A stretch of DNA of 64,000 nucleotides from Elysia chlorotica (Eukaryota; Mollusca; Gastropoda; Plakobranchidae): NCBI GenBank assembly GCA_003991915.1, contig RQTK01000965.1, positions 63,248 to 127,247 of the forward strand, in the 5' to 3' direction. The notes below the pieces were generated by a model. That model worked only from the letters and a program-made list of their open reading frames with translations, was not told the DNA's origin and searched no databases. The position numbers and the translations under genes were made by a program. This document shows, piece after piece, positions 10,335 to 21,735 of the stretch. Numbering within the stretch: position 1 is the stretch's first letter; each line of letters begins with the position of its first letter.

Positions 10335-11212
10335 ACGTGTCAAACATCAATTGTATGGGTACGTTGTCACGTAGAATAGCATTATGACATTGGATGGGTC
10401 CGTTGTCACGTAGAATAACATTATGCCGTTGTATGGGTCCGTTGTCACGTAGAATAACAGTATGACGTTGTATGGGTACGTTGTCACGTAGAATAACAGT
10501 ATGACATTGTATGGGTTCGTTGTCACGTAGAATAACATTATGAAATTGTATGGGTTCGTTGTCACGTAGAATTGCATTATGAAATTTTACGGGTACGTTG
10601 TCACGTAGAACTGCATTATGAAATTTTATGGGTACGTTGTCACGTAGATAAACATTATGACATTGTATGGGTTCGTTGTCACGTAGAATTGCATTATGAA
10701 ATTGTATGGGTACGTTGTCACGTAGAATTGCATTATGAAATTGTATGGCTTTCGTCACGTAGAATAACATTATGACATTGTATGGGTTCGTTGTCACGTA
10801 GAATTGAATTATGAAATTGAATGGGTCCGTTGTCACGTAGAATAACATTATGACGTTGTATGGGTTCGTTGTCACGTAGAATTGCATTATGAAATTGAAT
10901 GGGTCCGTTGTCACGTAGAATAACATTATGACATTGTATGGGTTCGTTGTCACGTAGAATAACATTATGACATTGTATGGGTTCGTTGTCACGTAGAATT
11001 GCATTATGAAATTTTACGGGTACGTTGTCACGTAGAACTGCATTATGAAATTGTATGGGTACGTTGTCACGTAGAATAACATTATGCCATTGTATGGGTA
11101 CGTTGTCACGTAGAATTGCATTATGAAATTTTATGGGTACGTTGTCACGTAGAACTGCATTATGAAATTGCATGGGTACGTTGTCGCGTAGAATTGCATT
11201 AAGACATTGGCA
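10335..11212 (+). repeat. 39-bp minisatellite, about 22 copies
   Basis: The unit contains GTTGTCACGTAGAATAACAT and repeats about every 39 bp from about 10361 to 11190. Variants TAACATTATG and TTGCATTATG alternate irregularly. One unit near 10745 is a few bases short. Because 39 is a multiple of three, the minus strand keeps long open frames with a 13-residue period (NAILRDNVPIQFH). These carry no start context, composition or domain suggesting a gene. Confidence 0.9.
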
Positions 11213-11363
11213 CAATTTTTGATAAGAGCAGTTTATTGTTCTGTAAATGATAGCGAAAAGTGGTGAATAGACAATGATTAAGAAACAAGCGGATGAAAAC
11301 AAAATGTTAATAATTAATTTATGTGCGTGATTACAGATCATTTTTCTTCGGTTTTGTTTTGTG

Positions 11364-11600
11364 TTACTGTTTGGGGACAAGGAGATCACTCAAATTAAAA
11401 AAAAAAATTCTCAAAGACATCTTTCTCTGGCCAGATTCATTCACAGCCTCCACATACTTGTCATACACACAGCGAGGGGACCATTCAGTAGGCAAAAGTT
11501 TACAGTCAGACTTCCATGCATACGGCGCGCGCTCTAGTAAAATAATGGCATTTGCTTCTGCAAAATTTGAAACAAAATTAAATGCAAATTGAAGTTCTTG
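11364..11600 (-). pseudogene. Fragment of a transposon-type protein (KLLPT...VY..Y motif)
   Basis: The minus-strand frame reads FAEANAIILLERAPYAWKSD, then CKLLPTEWSPRCVYDKYVEA and a short 'VNESGQRKMSLRIFFFNL'. The pattern (L-x-x-R-x-P, LLP, VY-x-x-Y, SG ... F) resembles a segment common in large uncharacterised transposon-associated proteins of molluscs and cnidarians. Only about 75 residues are present. The fragment spans the outer end of the left palindrome arm (11471), so its right-arm copy is cut off at 12916. Confidence 0.4.
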
Positions 11601-12156
11601 AAAAGATAAAGCATGTAGCGTTTTTTTTGTTGGTTTTTTTTTTTGTAGATTTATGAACCCTACTCTGAACTCCATTTTCTTTGTATTGTTTAAAGATATT
11701 CAAACATGACAGAGCCGAGACGTCCATAAGAAAAGGCCAAGTCACTAAAAGTAATATGATAAAAAATGTGACAAGTTGAGTCCACGTCAAAGGTCGACCT
11801 TGTGACTCTCATTTGCCAATTGTTCATGACTGCTGACTTATCAGTTAGGTAGACCTAACAGAAGTCTAGCTTGGTAATCCATCACTGTCTCGTGTGTGTC
11901 AGCGCGTCAAATTGTCAGACATTAGTTTTCGAATCCGTTATCTTGTATCTTTCTCATCGGGACCTCGGAGTTGTAAAACCTGGAGAGAGCTTCTCTGCTA
12001 CAAAGAAAACAGATTATTTTTTCATGAGCTTCCCCCGAGGGCTACTAGTCTGGTTCAAAACCCAACAGCGTTTGTTATCAGAAGCCAAAGTCGAAGGGCT
12101 TAGAGCACTACGGGTAAAGTCACAGTCTCAGTTGACTTTTAGAGCTTGACGAAAAC
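11471..12156 (+). repeat. Left arm of a perfect 686-bp inverted repeat
   Basis: Positions x in this arm pair with 24387-x in the right arm (12231-12916). The two arms translate to identical peptides over all long frames, so they are identical or nearly so. The arm contains a SINE-body segment (about 11836-11940), the 'ctccgaggt...gctaggggaagc'-type repeat and the outer transposon-protein fragment. Confidence 0.9.
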
Positions 12157-12230
12157 CTCTCTCTCTCTCTCTCTCTTCCTCTCAAGGTCAGGCAAAGTTG
12201 GCCAATAAAAAGTCAGGAAGTCGACTCGAC
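12157..12230. repeat. Spacer of the large inverted repeat, with (CT)n
   Basis: A 74-bp loop containing a CT run (about 12157-12180) and unique sequence. The two arms meet it at 'gacgaaaac' and its complement. Confidence 0.85.
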
Positions 12231-12916
12231 GTTTTCGTCAAGCTCTAAAAGTCAACTGAGACTGTGACTTTACCCGTAGTGCTCTAAGCCCTTCGACTTT
12301 GGCTTCTGATAACAAACGCTGTTGGGTTTTGAACCAGACTAGTAGCCCTCGGGGGAAGCTCATGAAAAAATAATCTGTTTTCTTTGTAGCAGAGAAGCTC
12401 TCTCCAGGTTTTACAACTCCGAGGTCCCGATGAGAAAGATACAAGATAACGGATTCGAAAACTAATGTCTGACAATTTGACGCGCTGACACACACGAGAC
12501 AGTGATGGATTACCAAGCTAGACTTCTGTTAGGTCTACCTAACTGATAAGTCAGCAGTCATGAACAATTGGCAAATGAGAGTCACAAGGTCGACCTTTGA
12601 CGTGGACTCAACTTGTCACATTTTTTATCATATTACTTTTAGTGACTTGGCCTTTTCTTATGGACGTCTCGGCTCTGTCATGTTTGAATATCTTTAAACA
12701 ATACAAAGAAAATGGAGTTCAGAGTAGGGTTCATAAATCTACAAAAAAAAAAACCAACAAAAAAAACGCTACATGCTTTATCTTTTCAAGAACTTCAATT
12801 TGCATTTAATTTTGTTTCAAATTTTGCAGAAGCAAATGCCATTATTTTACTAGAGCGCGCGCCGTATGCATGGAAGTCTGACTGTAAACTTTTGCCTACT
12901 GAATGGTCCCCTCGCT
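12231..12916 (-). repeat. Right arm of the perfect 686-bp inverted repeat
   Basis: The exact reverse complement of 11471-12156. It stops abruptly at CCCCTCGCT, where a long TATC microsatellite begins. The left arm continues past the matching point into the transposon-protein fragment. Confidence 0.9.
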
Positions 12917-13065
<149 letters not shown>

Positions 13066-13164
13066 CCGTGTGTGTTTGTTTGTTTGTGTGTGTTGTCTTC
13101 CCAGCAGCTTATACCATTTGAAAGTATATATTCTATCATAGAGACATAGAAGCGAAAAATTATA

Positions 13165-13930
13165 GTTTGATTAAGTTTAAAGCACCTCAACTTCCGCAAA
13201 AAATAATCTTTAATTTCATTTTTTACATTGTGCTATCAAAATCATGTCCCTGCCAATTCAATTTGTCATCGATTAAAAATCCAAGAAATGTGTATCTTGT
13301 ACAATTTTTACTTTTTCCGTTAATCGTCAAGGGCGCAAGGTTCTGTTTTTATATTGAAAGGTCTGTTATTATTTCTTTAGATTTTGGAACATTTAGATGT
13401 TATTTTAACACCACTTAACAATCTTCTCTGCCTCTTCCAAAAAGGATGATTATATTTGCGTTGCAAGAAAACCATGAAATCAGAGTCATCTGCAAACTTT
13501 ATTTATGCCGTGTTTGTGTTGTGTGTGCGATAGTCATTTGTGTAGACAAGTTGAGACAGCACGCAAACCTGCGGAGCTCTAGTGTTCAAATTACATACCT
13601 TGGAAATTGTGTTGTTCGTTTTAACATATTGTCTTTTTTAGTTAAAAAGTTAACACTCATGCAATTACATTCTTGTGTACCTTCAAGGCATTTAGCTTTG
13701 CAACAAACATGTGTGGCTGAATGGTAGGGAATGCGGATAAAACATCAATAAAAAGTACACGCACACACGTCTCAGTATTTTTCCTAAAGCTTGAGAGCAT
13801 TATTCACCAAAACTTAGGCAGCGTCTCCAACACTACAATTGGCTTTGTATACAAACTGAAGGGGATCGAGATAGTTCTCTACTTCGCATTTCAATTAAGC
13901 ATTAACTTTTAAAAACATGTTATAACAACT
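13165..13930 (-). pseudogene. Decayed LINE reverse transcriptase (CR1/L2/Rex1-like)
   Basis: Read on the minus strand with frame changes: 'PLQFVYKANC', 'FPTIQPHMFVAKLNALKVHK' (the usual F-x-x-AFNTIQPH block), 'NLNTRAPQVCVLSQLVYTND' (normally NTGAPQGCVLSPLL), 'IKFADDSDFMVF' (the catalytic F/YADD box), 'NVPKSKEIITD', 'LTINGKSKN' and 'YTFLGFLIDDKLNWQGH'. The order and wording match the RT domain of CR1-group non-LTR elements. Several frameshifts and stops make it dead. No endonuclease part was recognised upstream. Confidence 0.75.
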
Positions 13931-14157
13931 AGGGTCAATGGATTTCACCTTCTCGAAACGTTAGTTAAAGCGTAAGTCTTGAACTTTTATTATCAAAACA
14001 TTTACGTCCCTTCTCTATTATTTTAAATTTGATAACTTCTGAAAAAGGTTCTGCAGGTGAACAGACACATTTTTTTATAACCAAAATATGCTTAACACAA
14101 GGAAAACAAGAGGTCTGCTGGATTGAACCGTCGTCTTCTACATCAGCAGTTTGACTG

Positions 14158-14366
14158 TTGAGTTGGTTTAACGTCCCATATTGTGCACGGCCCCCAAGAC
14201 TGACGTCTGACAATTTTATGTGCTGCCACCCGAGACAGGGCGGGGATAGCATGACTCCAGTCTCAGCCGGTCACATTAAACTAACACCGACCCAACCAGT
14301 AGGGAGCGCAATCGCCAGGGCTTGAACCCAGACCTTTTGCGTCGGAATCACTAAGGCAGAATTAAA
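14158..14366 (-). mobile_element. tRNA-derived SINE (minus strand)
   Basis: On the + strand it begins with the complement of the tail (gagttggtttaacgtcc), then GGGACCG-like 'ccccaagactgacgtctgac', 'gccacccgagacagggcggg' and 'ccgacccaaccagtaggga', and ends in the tRNA-like head (B box 'gggcttgaaccc' complement). A complete but diverged copy. Confidence 0.7.
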
Positions 14367-14754
14367 TCGACCGGTCACACGTGGGCCGAGCTGAAGAGGA
14401 CCAGCCAGAATCGAGTCCGGTGGAGGGGAGTTGTTGCAGTCCTCTGTTCCACAAAGAATCAAGAGGCTTAAACTAAACTAAAACTTCATATTGATGGTAT
14501 ATTGGACAGACGCAATGAGTTTAAATCAGGATGTAAAAATGACTGCTAATTTACGTCATTAGTGTTTTAGAATGTTTCCGCAAATTTTGTCAGGACCTTT
14601 AGCCTTGCCCATTAACGCTCTTTAATACACGAAAAACATATCTTTATTTTGTATGTATGTCTTCGTCATTGAAACTTAATCCATTTGTAAGTCCTTACAG
14701 TTCATGTGAATAAAGTCATATAATAGCAACGGACGCTAAAGTGCCTGATACTTG

Positions 14755-14886
14755 GCTGTCACATTATACTGCCACCGCCCAAACCAGCAGGCAAAACAAA
14801 CAAAACGCGTCGACTAAAGTGAGATTCGAAACACGTACTTCCTGCATGGGGAGCCGACGCTCTAACCAAAGCGCCAACGCGCTCCC
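14755..14886 (-). mobile_element. tRNA-like SINE head (minus strand)
   Basis: The minus strand reads GCGCGTTGGCGCTTTGGTTA, then 'gagcgtcggctcccc' and 'gtttcgaatctcac'. These are clear A-box and B-box like blocks at tRNA spacing. No clover-leaf with paired acceptor stem could be drawn, so this is a SINE head and not a tRNA gene. Confidence 0.55.
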
Positions 14887-14917
14887 ACTGGCTTCTTGGA
14901 GATTTTCACTCATATTG

Positions 14918-15118
14918 ACTAGAGAGAGAGAGANNNNNNNNNNNNNNNNNNNNNNNNNNNNNNNNNNNNNNNNNNNNNNNNNNNNNNNNNNNNNNNNNNN
15001 NNAGACAATGAGAGAGAGAGGAGAGAGAGCGAGAGGGAGAGAGATAGAGAAAGACAATGAGAGAGAGAGGAGAGAGAGCGAGAGGGAGAGAGATAGAGAA
15101 AGACAATGAGAGAGAGAG

Positions 15119-15149
<31 letters not shown>

Positions 15150-15235
15150 AGAAAGACAATGAGAGAGAGAGGAGAGAGAAAGAGAGAGAGGGAGAGACAG
15201 AGAGCGACAAAGAGAGGGACAGACACAAAGAGAAA
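14918..15235 (+). repeat. GA-rich 49-bp minisatellite with assembly gap
   Basis: Units starting AGACAATGAGAGAGAGAGGA recur at 15003, 15052, 15101 and about 15154. A 69-base N run (14934-15002) lies in the same GA-rich tract, so the true array length is unknown. Confidence 0.9.
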
Positions 15236-15239
15236 GATA

Positions 15240-16500
15240 ATGAAAAATCCAAGATGGCCGCCAGATAATTACAGATATTTACATTATTTTCGGGAAAAAA
15301 AAAACATTTGTTAAACATTTTTTTCCATCTAATTGTGACCTACCATGCATTTCTCAGAGGTTAAATTAAGATTTTTTAAATTTAAAAAATGGCTGCTTTA
15401 CGTATCATCGTGATAAGGATTATTTTTAGCTTATTTTGCGTGCCATTACTTTCTGTAACATTATTTGCTTATTCCTTTTAATATTCTTTTAATTCAATTA
15501 GATTTTGAATCACTGGTTTAGTAATATAGCTTTATAGTCTATAACGAGGGATAGAAAGCCGTCCCGATATGTCCTTCATATCTAGATGAAGAGTTCCGAT
15601 ATAGAACATTACAATAATATACAACCCGATGCCGCGGTCAGATGCCGTGGTCAAATGGAATGTCCAATATGAAATGAACAGTTTTTTTTTTCTTTTGGGG
15701 TGGTTTTAATGAACGAAAATATGAAAAGAGATAAATTTATAACTCCTTTCAAGCTGATTTGATTGTGCTCCTGTATTCTTGCATATCTAGAGAAGGCAAT
15801 GAGACCATTTCTGTGAGAGGTGAAAATTATTCATATTTACCCTCCGATGCCCTAAGTTCTTATTACGTTATACTAAAGTTACTCTCTTTTTCCCCCTTCT
15901 ATTTTATCTTTTGGTTCCATTTATGTTCTACCTAAAACCTAAAGGGTGTGTCTCTCAGCCAGGATATTAAAAAAAAGGAAGATGCACATATTGAGATAAT
16001 TCTCTTAATATAATTTCGTCTTTTAAAGAATTGAATACACATGTGCATCAAAATGTTTACCACTGTTGACTTTTTATATTTCCCCTCTATCCAAAACATT
16101 ACAAAAACCTTTCTCTGGTTTTAAAAAGCCAAATACGTTCCAAATCATTGCTAACTGTTTCTCTCAAAATAATAGTACGCATCAAATGCAAAATTCTCCT
16201 TGCCGTTCTGCAACTATTTCGGGACTATCAGGAACCTAGAGTACCATCAGTGCAAACCGTCTATCAGCTTTATCTCAAAACTTACGAAACAACCATGTTC
16301 CACATAGACTCTGGGCATTTGGGCTGATTGTTTATTCGGTATTGCTGTGGCACAAGCATCTTCAAATCTTAAATCTTAGGCAAATGCTCTTCTGCCAGAC
16401 TGTCCAAGAACAGGGTTATCTAACAATTGACCTCAGCTCCGATGCTAGCCACTGGTCTACAGAGTCTTGGACATTAACTCATCAGCGGTGTCTGTTCCTG
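15240..16500. other. Gene-free AT-rich stretch upstream of the ependymin gene
   Basis: No coding region, SINE or clear repeat was recognised. The last 150 bp before the TATA box are less AT-rich and probably hold proximal promoter elements. Confidence 0.4.
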
Positions 16501-16505
16501 GGACA

Positions 16506-16512
16506 TATAAAA
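16506..16512 (+). promoter_or_regulatory. TATA box of ependymin-related gene 1
   Basis: TATAAAA lies 76 bp before the start codon at 16582, which leaves about 45 bases for a short 5' UTR. It is preceded by a GC-richer region than the surrounding DNA. Confidence 0.55.
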
Positions 16513-16581
16513 CCCTAAGACGGGCCCAGTAGCGTCTTTATCTCCGTTCTGTCCACGTCTCCAGTGTTGCCAGTCGCCATC

Positions 16582-17576
16582 ATGCTTGCTTTACTCTGCC
16601 TCGCCCTGGTCGCCGGGACCATGGCGCAAGTGCCCGTTACTTGCCGTAAGTATTTCACTAATACACGACAAAAAATGTTGGTTACGGAACTCGTTTATAA
16701 ATAAGGTAGAAAAAGACGTTTTGCCTCTTCTGCACCATGTCATTTTTTTTAAATAAAGAGGCTCCATCAACCCACACACGATATAATTTATGTACTCTTT
16801 ATGTTATGGATCATTAGGTTTTCATTTTCAAAATCTAAATTATGCCATCACAAAAGATTCTGGTTGTGTGGGCACGGGCAGGGGTAGTGGTAGGCTATCG
16901 GAGAACTCCGTTGTTAAGTGCTCTGAAATGTCAAGCGGGAGGTTCCCAGTTCGTATCTATGCTGGTGCCCTCGTCTTCGAATGTGATTCTTCGGGAAGTC
17001 TAAGAGACTTGATCCTCACCTAAGTTAACATTGGTTTTAAGATGTGTCTGTATATCCTCTTTCGCGACTTCGGGGCGTATTTTTGGAACATGATTGTCGG
17101 AACAAATCAAAGACACGAAACTACTAATTAACATACACATAGCTGTAAGTTGTAAGCATTGATTCGCATACTCAAAACATGATGACTCAGACAATAATAC
17201 TTACCGGGTAACAACTCAGTTGCCGTGCAGGAGTTTGCAACAGAAAAAACAAGGTGATAGTGGCGATAATTAAATAATGAGAAGAGCGAGAATAAAACAA
17301 TCTAAGGATACGACGAGAGAGGAGGAGAGGGGGAGGGGGGGAGACAGACAGATCAACAGACAGGGATAGTAAATGAGATTAAGGGCTAAAATTCAAATGG
17401 GAAAATAGATGGAGAACGGGGAAGTAACTTACATACACAGAAAAACAACCTGAGGTGAGACACAACAAACAAGCACAGCAGTATAGTGTTGGAAGGAAAA
17501 GAAATAAACCGAAGACAGACATATAGATAGACAGACAAACAGACAGACAGGCAGACAGACAGACAGACAGACAGAA

Positions 17577-17627
<51 letters not shown>

Positions 17628-20600
17628 GGGAATAAAACGAGGTATGTACAAGCACGGGCCCACACCCATATCAATCGGTTTGACAAATAATTAGTACTTT
17701 ATATCATCATAGAAATGTTCAAACAAGAGGTTTTTTTTTAAAGATGGCATCGATTGTAGCAGTATGTATTTGAAATGTACATGACTTACGCTAAATTGGG
17801 TAAACGCATTTAGAAGTAATGATTATTATGTTATATGTAATTATTACAATAGTTCTTTTTCATTCTTTTTTTTTTTTTAGCTGGACCAAAACAATTTGAA
17901 GGACGCTTCAGAAGGGTGAGTTTAAAGCTTTTGGAACAAATAGAAAAGATGACTTCAGTGGCAAATACTATAACTTGATAAAAACTTACTTAATTTGTAT
18001 CTACATACGTTTAAATATCTTACCTATCCACCTTAGGTTTATAAACACAGCGGTGGTATAAAGTTTATAATTCTCCTACAATTTTTCACACTAATTTCTC
18101 ATAGCTCAGTCAAATGTCAATTTCTTGAACCAATTAATTTGCCGTGAAAAAAAATATTTGTTTTTTATCTTGACTCTATAGCGATACAGTACACAGATTA
18201 TCCTGTGGTACCGTTCTTACAATAATAACATTAGAGAAGAGAAAATTTAGATACAGCGTTTTATTATCGAGCATTTTTACAAAAGACCTTTATCAGACAT
18301 ACATTTTCAGAATAACTGGTTTGTTGTTGAAGGAAGGGGAGGGAGCAGTTGTATCTGTTCGTATTTGTAATTTACTTTTTTGTTTATGAATTCGTTGGTT
18401 TTGGACAAATTATGGTGAAATGAAACATTTTTTTTTATTAAAATAAAATAATGTGCTTATGCCAATCTACAGTCAAAATACCATCTGCCTATGTATTTCA
18501 TCTTGTGTGGTTTTAGAGATTTTGGGATTCAAATAGATTGGCCCTAACTCCATTTTGTAAAAAAACAACAAAAAAAAAACAAAAAAAAACGCTTGTTTTT
18601 TGTTTTTGTTTTTCATTTTTTATTTTATTTTGCTCGGCGTGGATTGTTTACAAAAGTGGTTGTATAGATCTGCGTTTATTGCCACAATTATCCAAAGCAC
18701 AATGTTTGCGCTCACCCCGATGAGCTGTCCCAGCAACGGCTTCAATGGATGTCAAGGCATCAGAATGGGAATTTACTGTTTATACGTAACCTTTTTGTTA
18801 ATATTGTTCTTTCTTTGCCTATTAAAAATAGAAACGAACAAATTTTCGTTTCTGTAAGCCCACACAGTAACCGAATCTAAAATCGCGCGTCCTGTTTATT
18901 GCCGAGACAGAGGCGGAAGCTGGCGTGGGTTGAGTTCACTATTCAAGCTTTTTTTCTGAAAATGTAATGCCTTAAAATGATTTAGGCTAAACTAAGGAAA
19001 AAAAAGAAGAAATATAACAATCCTTTTCAAAGCCTTTAGGGGTAATCTGTATATCTAGATCTAGGGTAATATGTATAAAGAGGAATAAGTCTAGACGCCC
19101 AACTTACAATGTATTTTGAGGATTATAGTTGGACGTCTGAACCTATTTCCTTTTTGTACTTACTACTCTTAACATTAATTTTCTAATTTGAGCTGGTAAA
19201 TTTCAAAGCTGGTGAACTCATTCCTGTTTTGCTTCCACTCTCTGTCTGTCCTACCACACAATACATGTATCGTAACCGACCCGTGCGCCAGTACGAGCGT
19301 GAAAGAGCCGGACGCGGACTCGTCAAAGGCTTCATTGGGTACGATGAGACTCAGAGGAGAATTCGCGTCATTGAGGAGCAACGGGAGCAGAAGGAAGACT
19401 CCGCTTATGAGTACCTCATCATCTACGAGCAGGTGTGTGTATATCAATTTATGAAGTGCGTTTATACAATGTATCAAAATAGGATATTAATTTTGTGGAA
19501 ATTGGTAAAATAATTATGGTCAAATGGGTGCTTTTTGATGATTTGTTAAATATCTTGATGGTTTGCACTTTGTGTTGAATTTATTTAATTCCATGGACTG
19601 AGTTTTGTTCCAAGATAACACTACGCAAGTACAAAAAAAAAATCCATTTTAATATTTGAACGTGAGAATAATTTTTATTATGTTTTTTTCATGCAACGCA
19701 TGCGTCACTTAATTATTTTTAAAATAAGACAGGGAAGAATTTAAATTAATGAAAATAAAGTTTCTTTGCTACGAGCATAAGCTCAAAAGAGTGCTTATCT
19801 CTTTTTTAACGCTTGCGATTTCCTCAGAACCTGGAGTACCGTGTAGATCTGCACACCCGGAAGTGCAACATTACGCAGCCGCGCGAGCCGTTCCGACCAA
19901 TCGGCGTGCCCCCTGAGGCCAAGTTCATGTTCGAGGGAGTCATCGGAGCAGCGGGAGTTCCCGGACAGACCGTCACCGTAGCTGGCTTTGGAGGCCAGTT
20001 TGAAGGGAGTAAGTGCAATTTAGAAGAATACTAAGAATATCATGGAGAGATAAGAGAACAAACTATGATGTGCTATAGGAGGCTAGAATAGATAGAACTT
20101 TGATATAAACTGTAAGAAAAACACAAATTCAATGTTTATGGCATCTAAATCGACGAAAAAGTATAGAATATTTAGCCTTAAGTGGATAAATAGATGGTAA
20201 AACAAGTACATGTACACAAAGAATAACCTATTTATTTAGTCTAAGCAGATGGGCAACCAATAAAGCCAGGGTCAATTTAGACTTTTTAAAGTTGTCTCGA
20301 CAAAGAGATGAGTGGCGTGCCAAGATCACCTATGTCTAAGACCCGACACTTGATGAAGGAATAAAGTACATGTATTAGAAAAGTAGGCTATGTAAAAATT
20401 GTATTTGGCAGATTAAGAAAGGAAATTTAAGACGATACTATTCGATACTTTCGTGTACGATCTAAGTCCCTTTATTGTAAGCCAGTACTTTCAGTACAGG
20501 ACGGCGTGGTCTTTATGCAAAGTTAATCAATACAAACTTTGATGAACTTAAAGTGCAATGAGTGAGAGAAGACTTTTAATGCTTGATAAAAAAAATGCAT

Positions 20601-21593
20601 GTTTCGAGGAGTTTAGACACCACTGTGTAGCAATGACTGTGTTTAGGTAGACCAGACAAAAAAGCCAACAAACAAACAAACAAAATGCTATAATGTATTA
20701 CAGTCTTTTGGTATTTCATCGTTAGCATTCTAGATATAACAGCCAGGTTTAAATTAGCTTCAAAAAAGTATAATTATTTTGCAGTTTGAAATACTAAAAA
20801 AAAAAATATTAACGCTATTATCAATTATAATGCATTTTGAATAATGAGTATCTTGTATTTCACAGATGAGTACGAGGTCTCTGTTACTTATCCCAACTGT
20901 TTCCCAGTCACTCGCGGGTTCAAAGGAAAAGATGGGAACCTAGACCTTACAACGTAAGACTTTATTCTTTAGATCATTAATTTATCAATCCCACTCTTTT
21001 TTATGCAGAAATATAAGTCGCCCCCAATTAGGCTGTTGTTTGAAAAGTCATAAAAGCCCGTATCCCGTTATTTTAATCGTTTTTTTATGGTATAGTCATT
21101 TTATTTTTCTCAACAGCCAACTTGTTCTTGCAATATAAATTAATCATGTACAATAGTTATGTAAAGCCGTGCGCTCTTTCGAAACTCCAATAGAAAATTG
21201 TGCATGACACTTCTATTTTGTACATTATTTGATTCACCTGTGCAACCAAAAATATAAAAGTTGCATAGATGTATTATATCTCAAAATTTTCAAAACAAGA
21301 CTTTTAGATAAGAAACGCGTAGAACAAAAAATTAATTAAATCATGAAACAAAATAACCTGCTGGGTAAAAACTAATTATTGTTCAGTCATGTGGTTTTGT
21401 CGTCGTATGCATAACATATAATAATAATTTTAAAAAAAGCTATAATTACCAATACCACTTATAATTTTACTTTTGCTTAATGCGATTTTAATCATTTCGT
21501 ATTACTTTTCATAGGTTCTATGATCTCACGAACGGAATCTCTGACCCAGAGCTTTTCTTCCCACCAAAAGAGTGCATAGTCGGACACCATTAA
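16582..21593 (+). CDS. Ependymin-related secreted protein (copy 1), 195 aa
   Basis: Six exons: 16582-16645, 17881-17915, 19292-19432, 19828-20008, 20866-20953 and 21515-21593. Phases agree at every junction (1, 0, 0, 1, 2), and the sum is 588 nt including TAA. Exon 1 is a signal peptide (MLALLCLALVAGTMA|QVPVTC). The mature part reads QFEGRFRRYERERAGRGLVK, then FIGYDETQRRIRVIEEQREQ, YEYLIIYEQNLEYRVDLHTR, KCNITQPREPFRPIGVPPEA, then GAAGVPGQTVTVAGFGG, YPNCFPVTRGF and FYDLTNGISDPELFFPPKEC. These are the usual conserved blocks of the ependymin family: an (F/Y)-D-x-x-x-x-R start, YEY, DL-x-T-x-x-C, the P-x-x-A-x-F/G-x-x-G-x-PG loop, C-x-P, and DP-x-x-F-x-P-x-x-C. Ependymin-related proteins are secreted, often calcium- or lipid-associated glycoproteins. 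In molluscs they are abundant in secretions, but the role of this one is not shown. Putative N-glycosylation NIT lies in exon 4. Confidence 0.85.
17523..17627 (+). repeat. (GACA)n microsatellite
   Basis: About 25 GACA units with a few variants, in intron 1 of ependymin-related gene 1. Frames through it (CLSVCLSV) are repeat products. Confidence 0.95.
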
Positions 21594-21729
21594 AAATCAT
21601 TGCTCTGAAACCCATCTTATCTTAACTAATTTTGTTGTCAATATATTTTCATATCAATATAGTTATTGAATTGGTGTGTTTTTTACTGTGAAAATGTAAG
21701 TCTTCATCCAACTAGAAACTTAAAAACGT

Positions 21730-21735
21730 AATAAA
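21730..21735 (+). terminator. PolyA signal of ependymin-related gene 1
   Basis: AATAAA 137 bases after the stop; a second overlapping AATAAA follows within 10 bases. Confidence 0.6.

Noticed and set aside
10335..11212. CRISPR-like regular repeats
   Set aside because: Units are contiguous with no unique spacers, and the window is eukaryotic.
10171..11389. Long minus-strand open frames (277 and 218 codons) across the 39-bp repeats
   Set aside because: They exist only because the 39-bp unit has no stop in these frames. Two different frames are open over the same units, and neither has a start context or domain.
13165..13420. Plus-strand open frame over 13167-13418
   Set aside because: Lies antisense to clear reverse-transcriptase motifs; it is the shadow of a decayed LINE.
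16860..16990. Possible SINE head in ependymin gene 1 intron 1
   Set aside because: A weak tRNA-like run ('gggaggttcccagttcgtat') without the family body and without clear A-box spacing.
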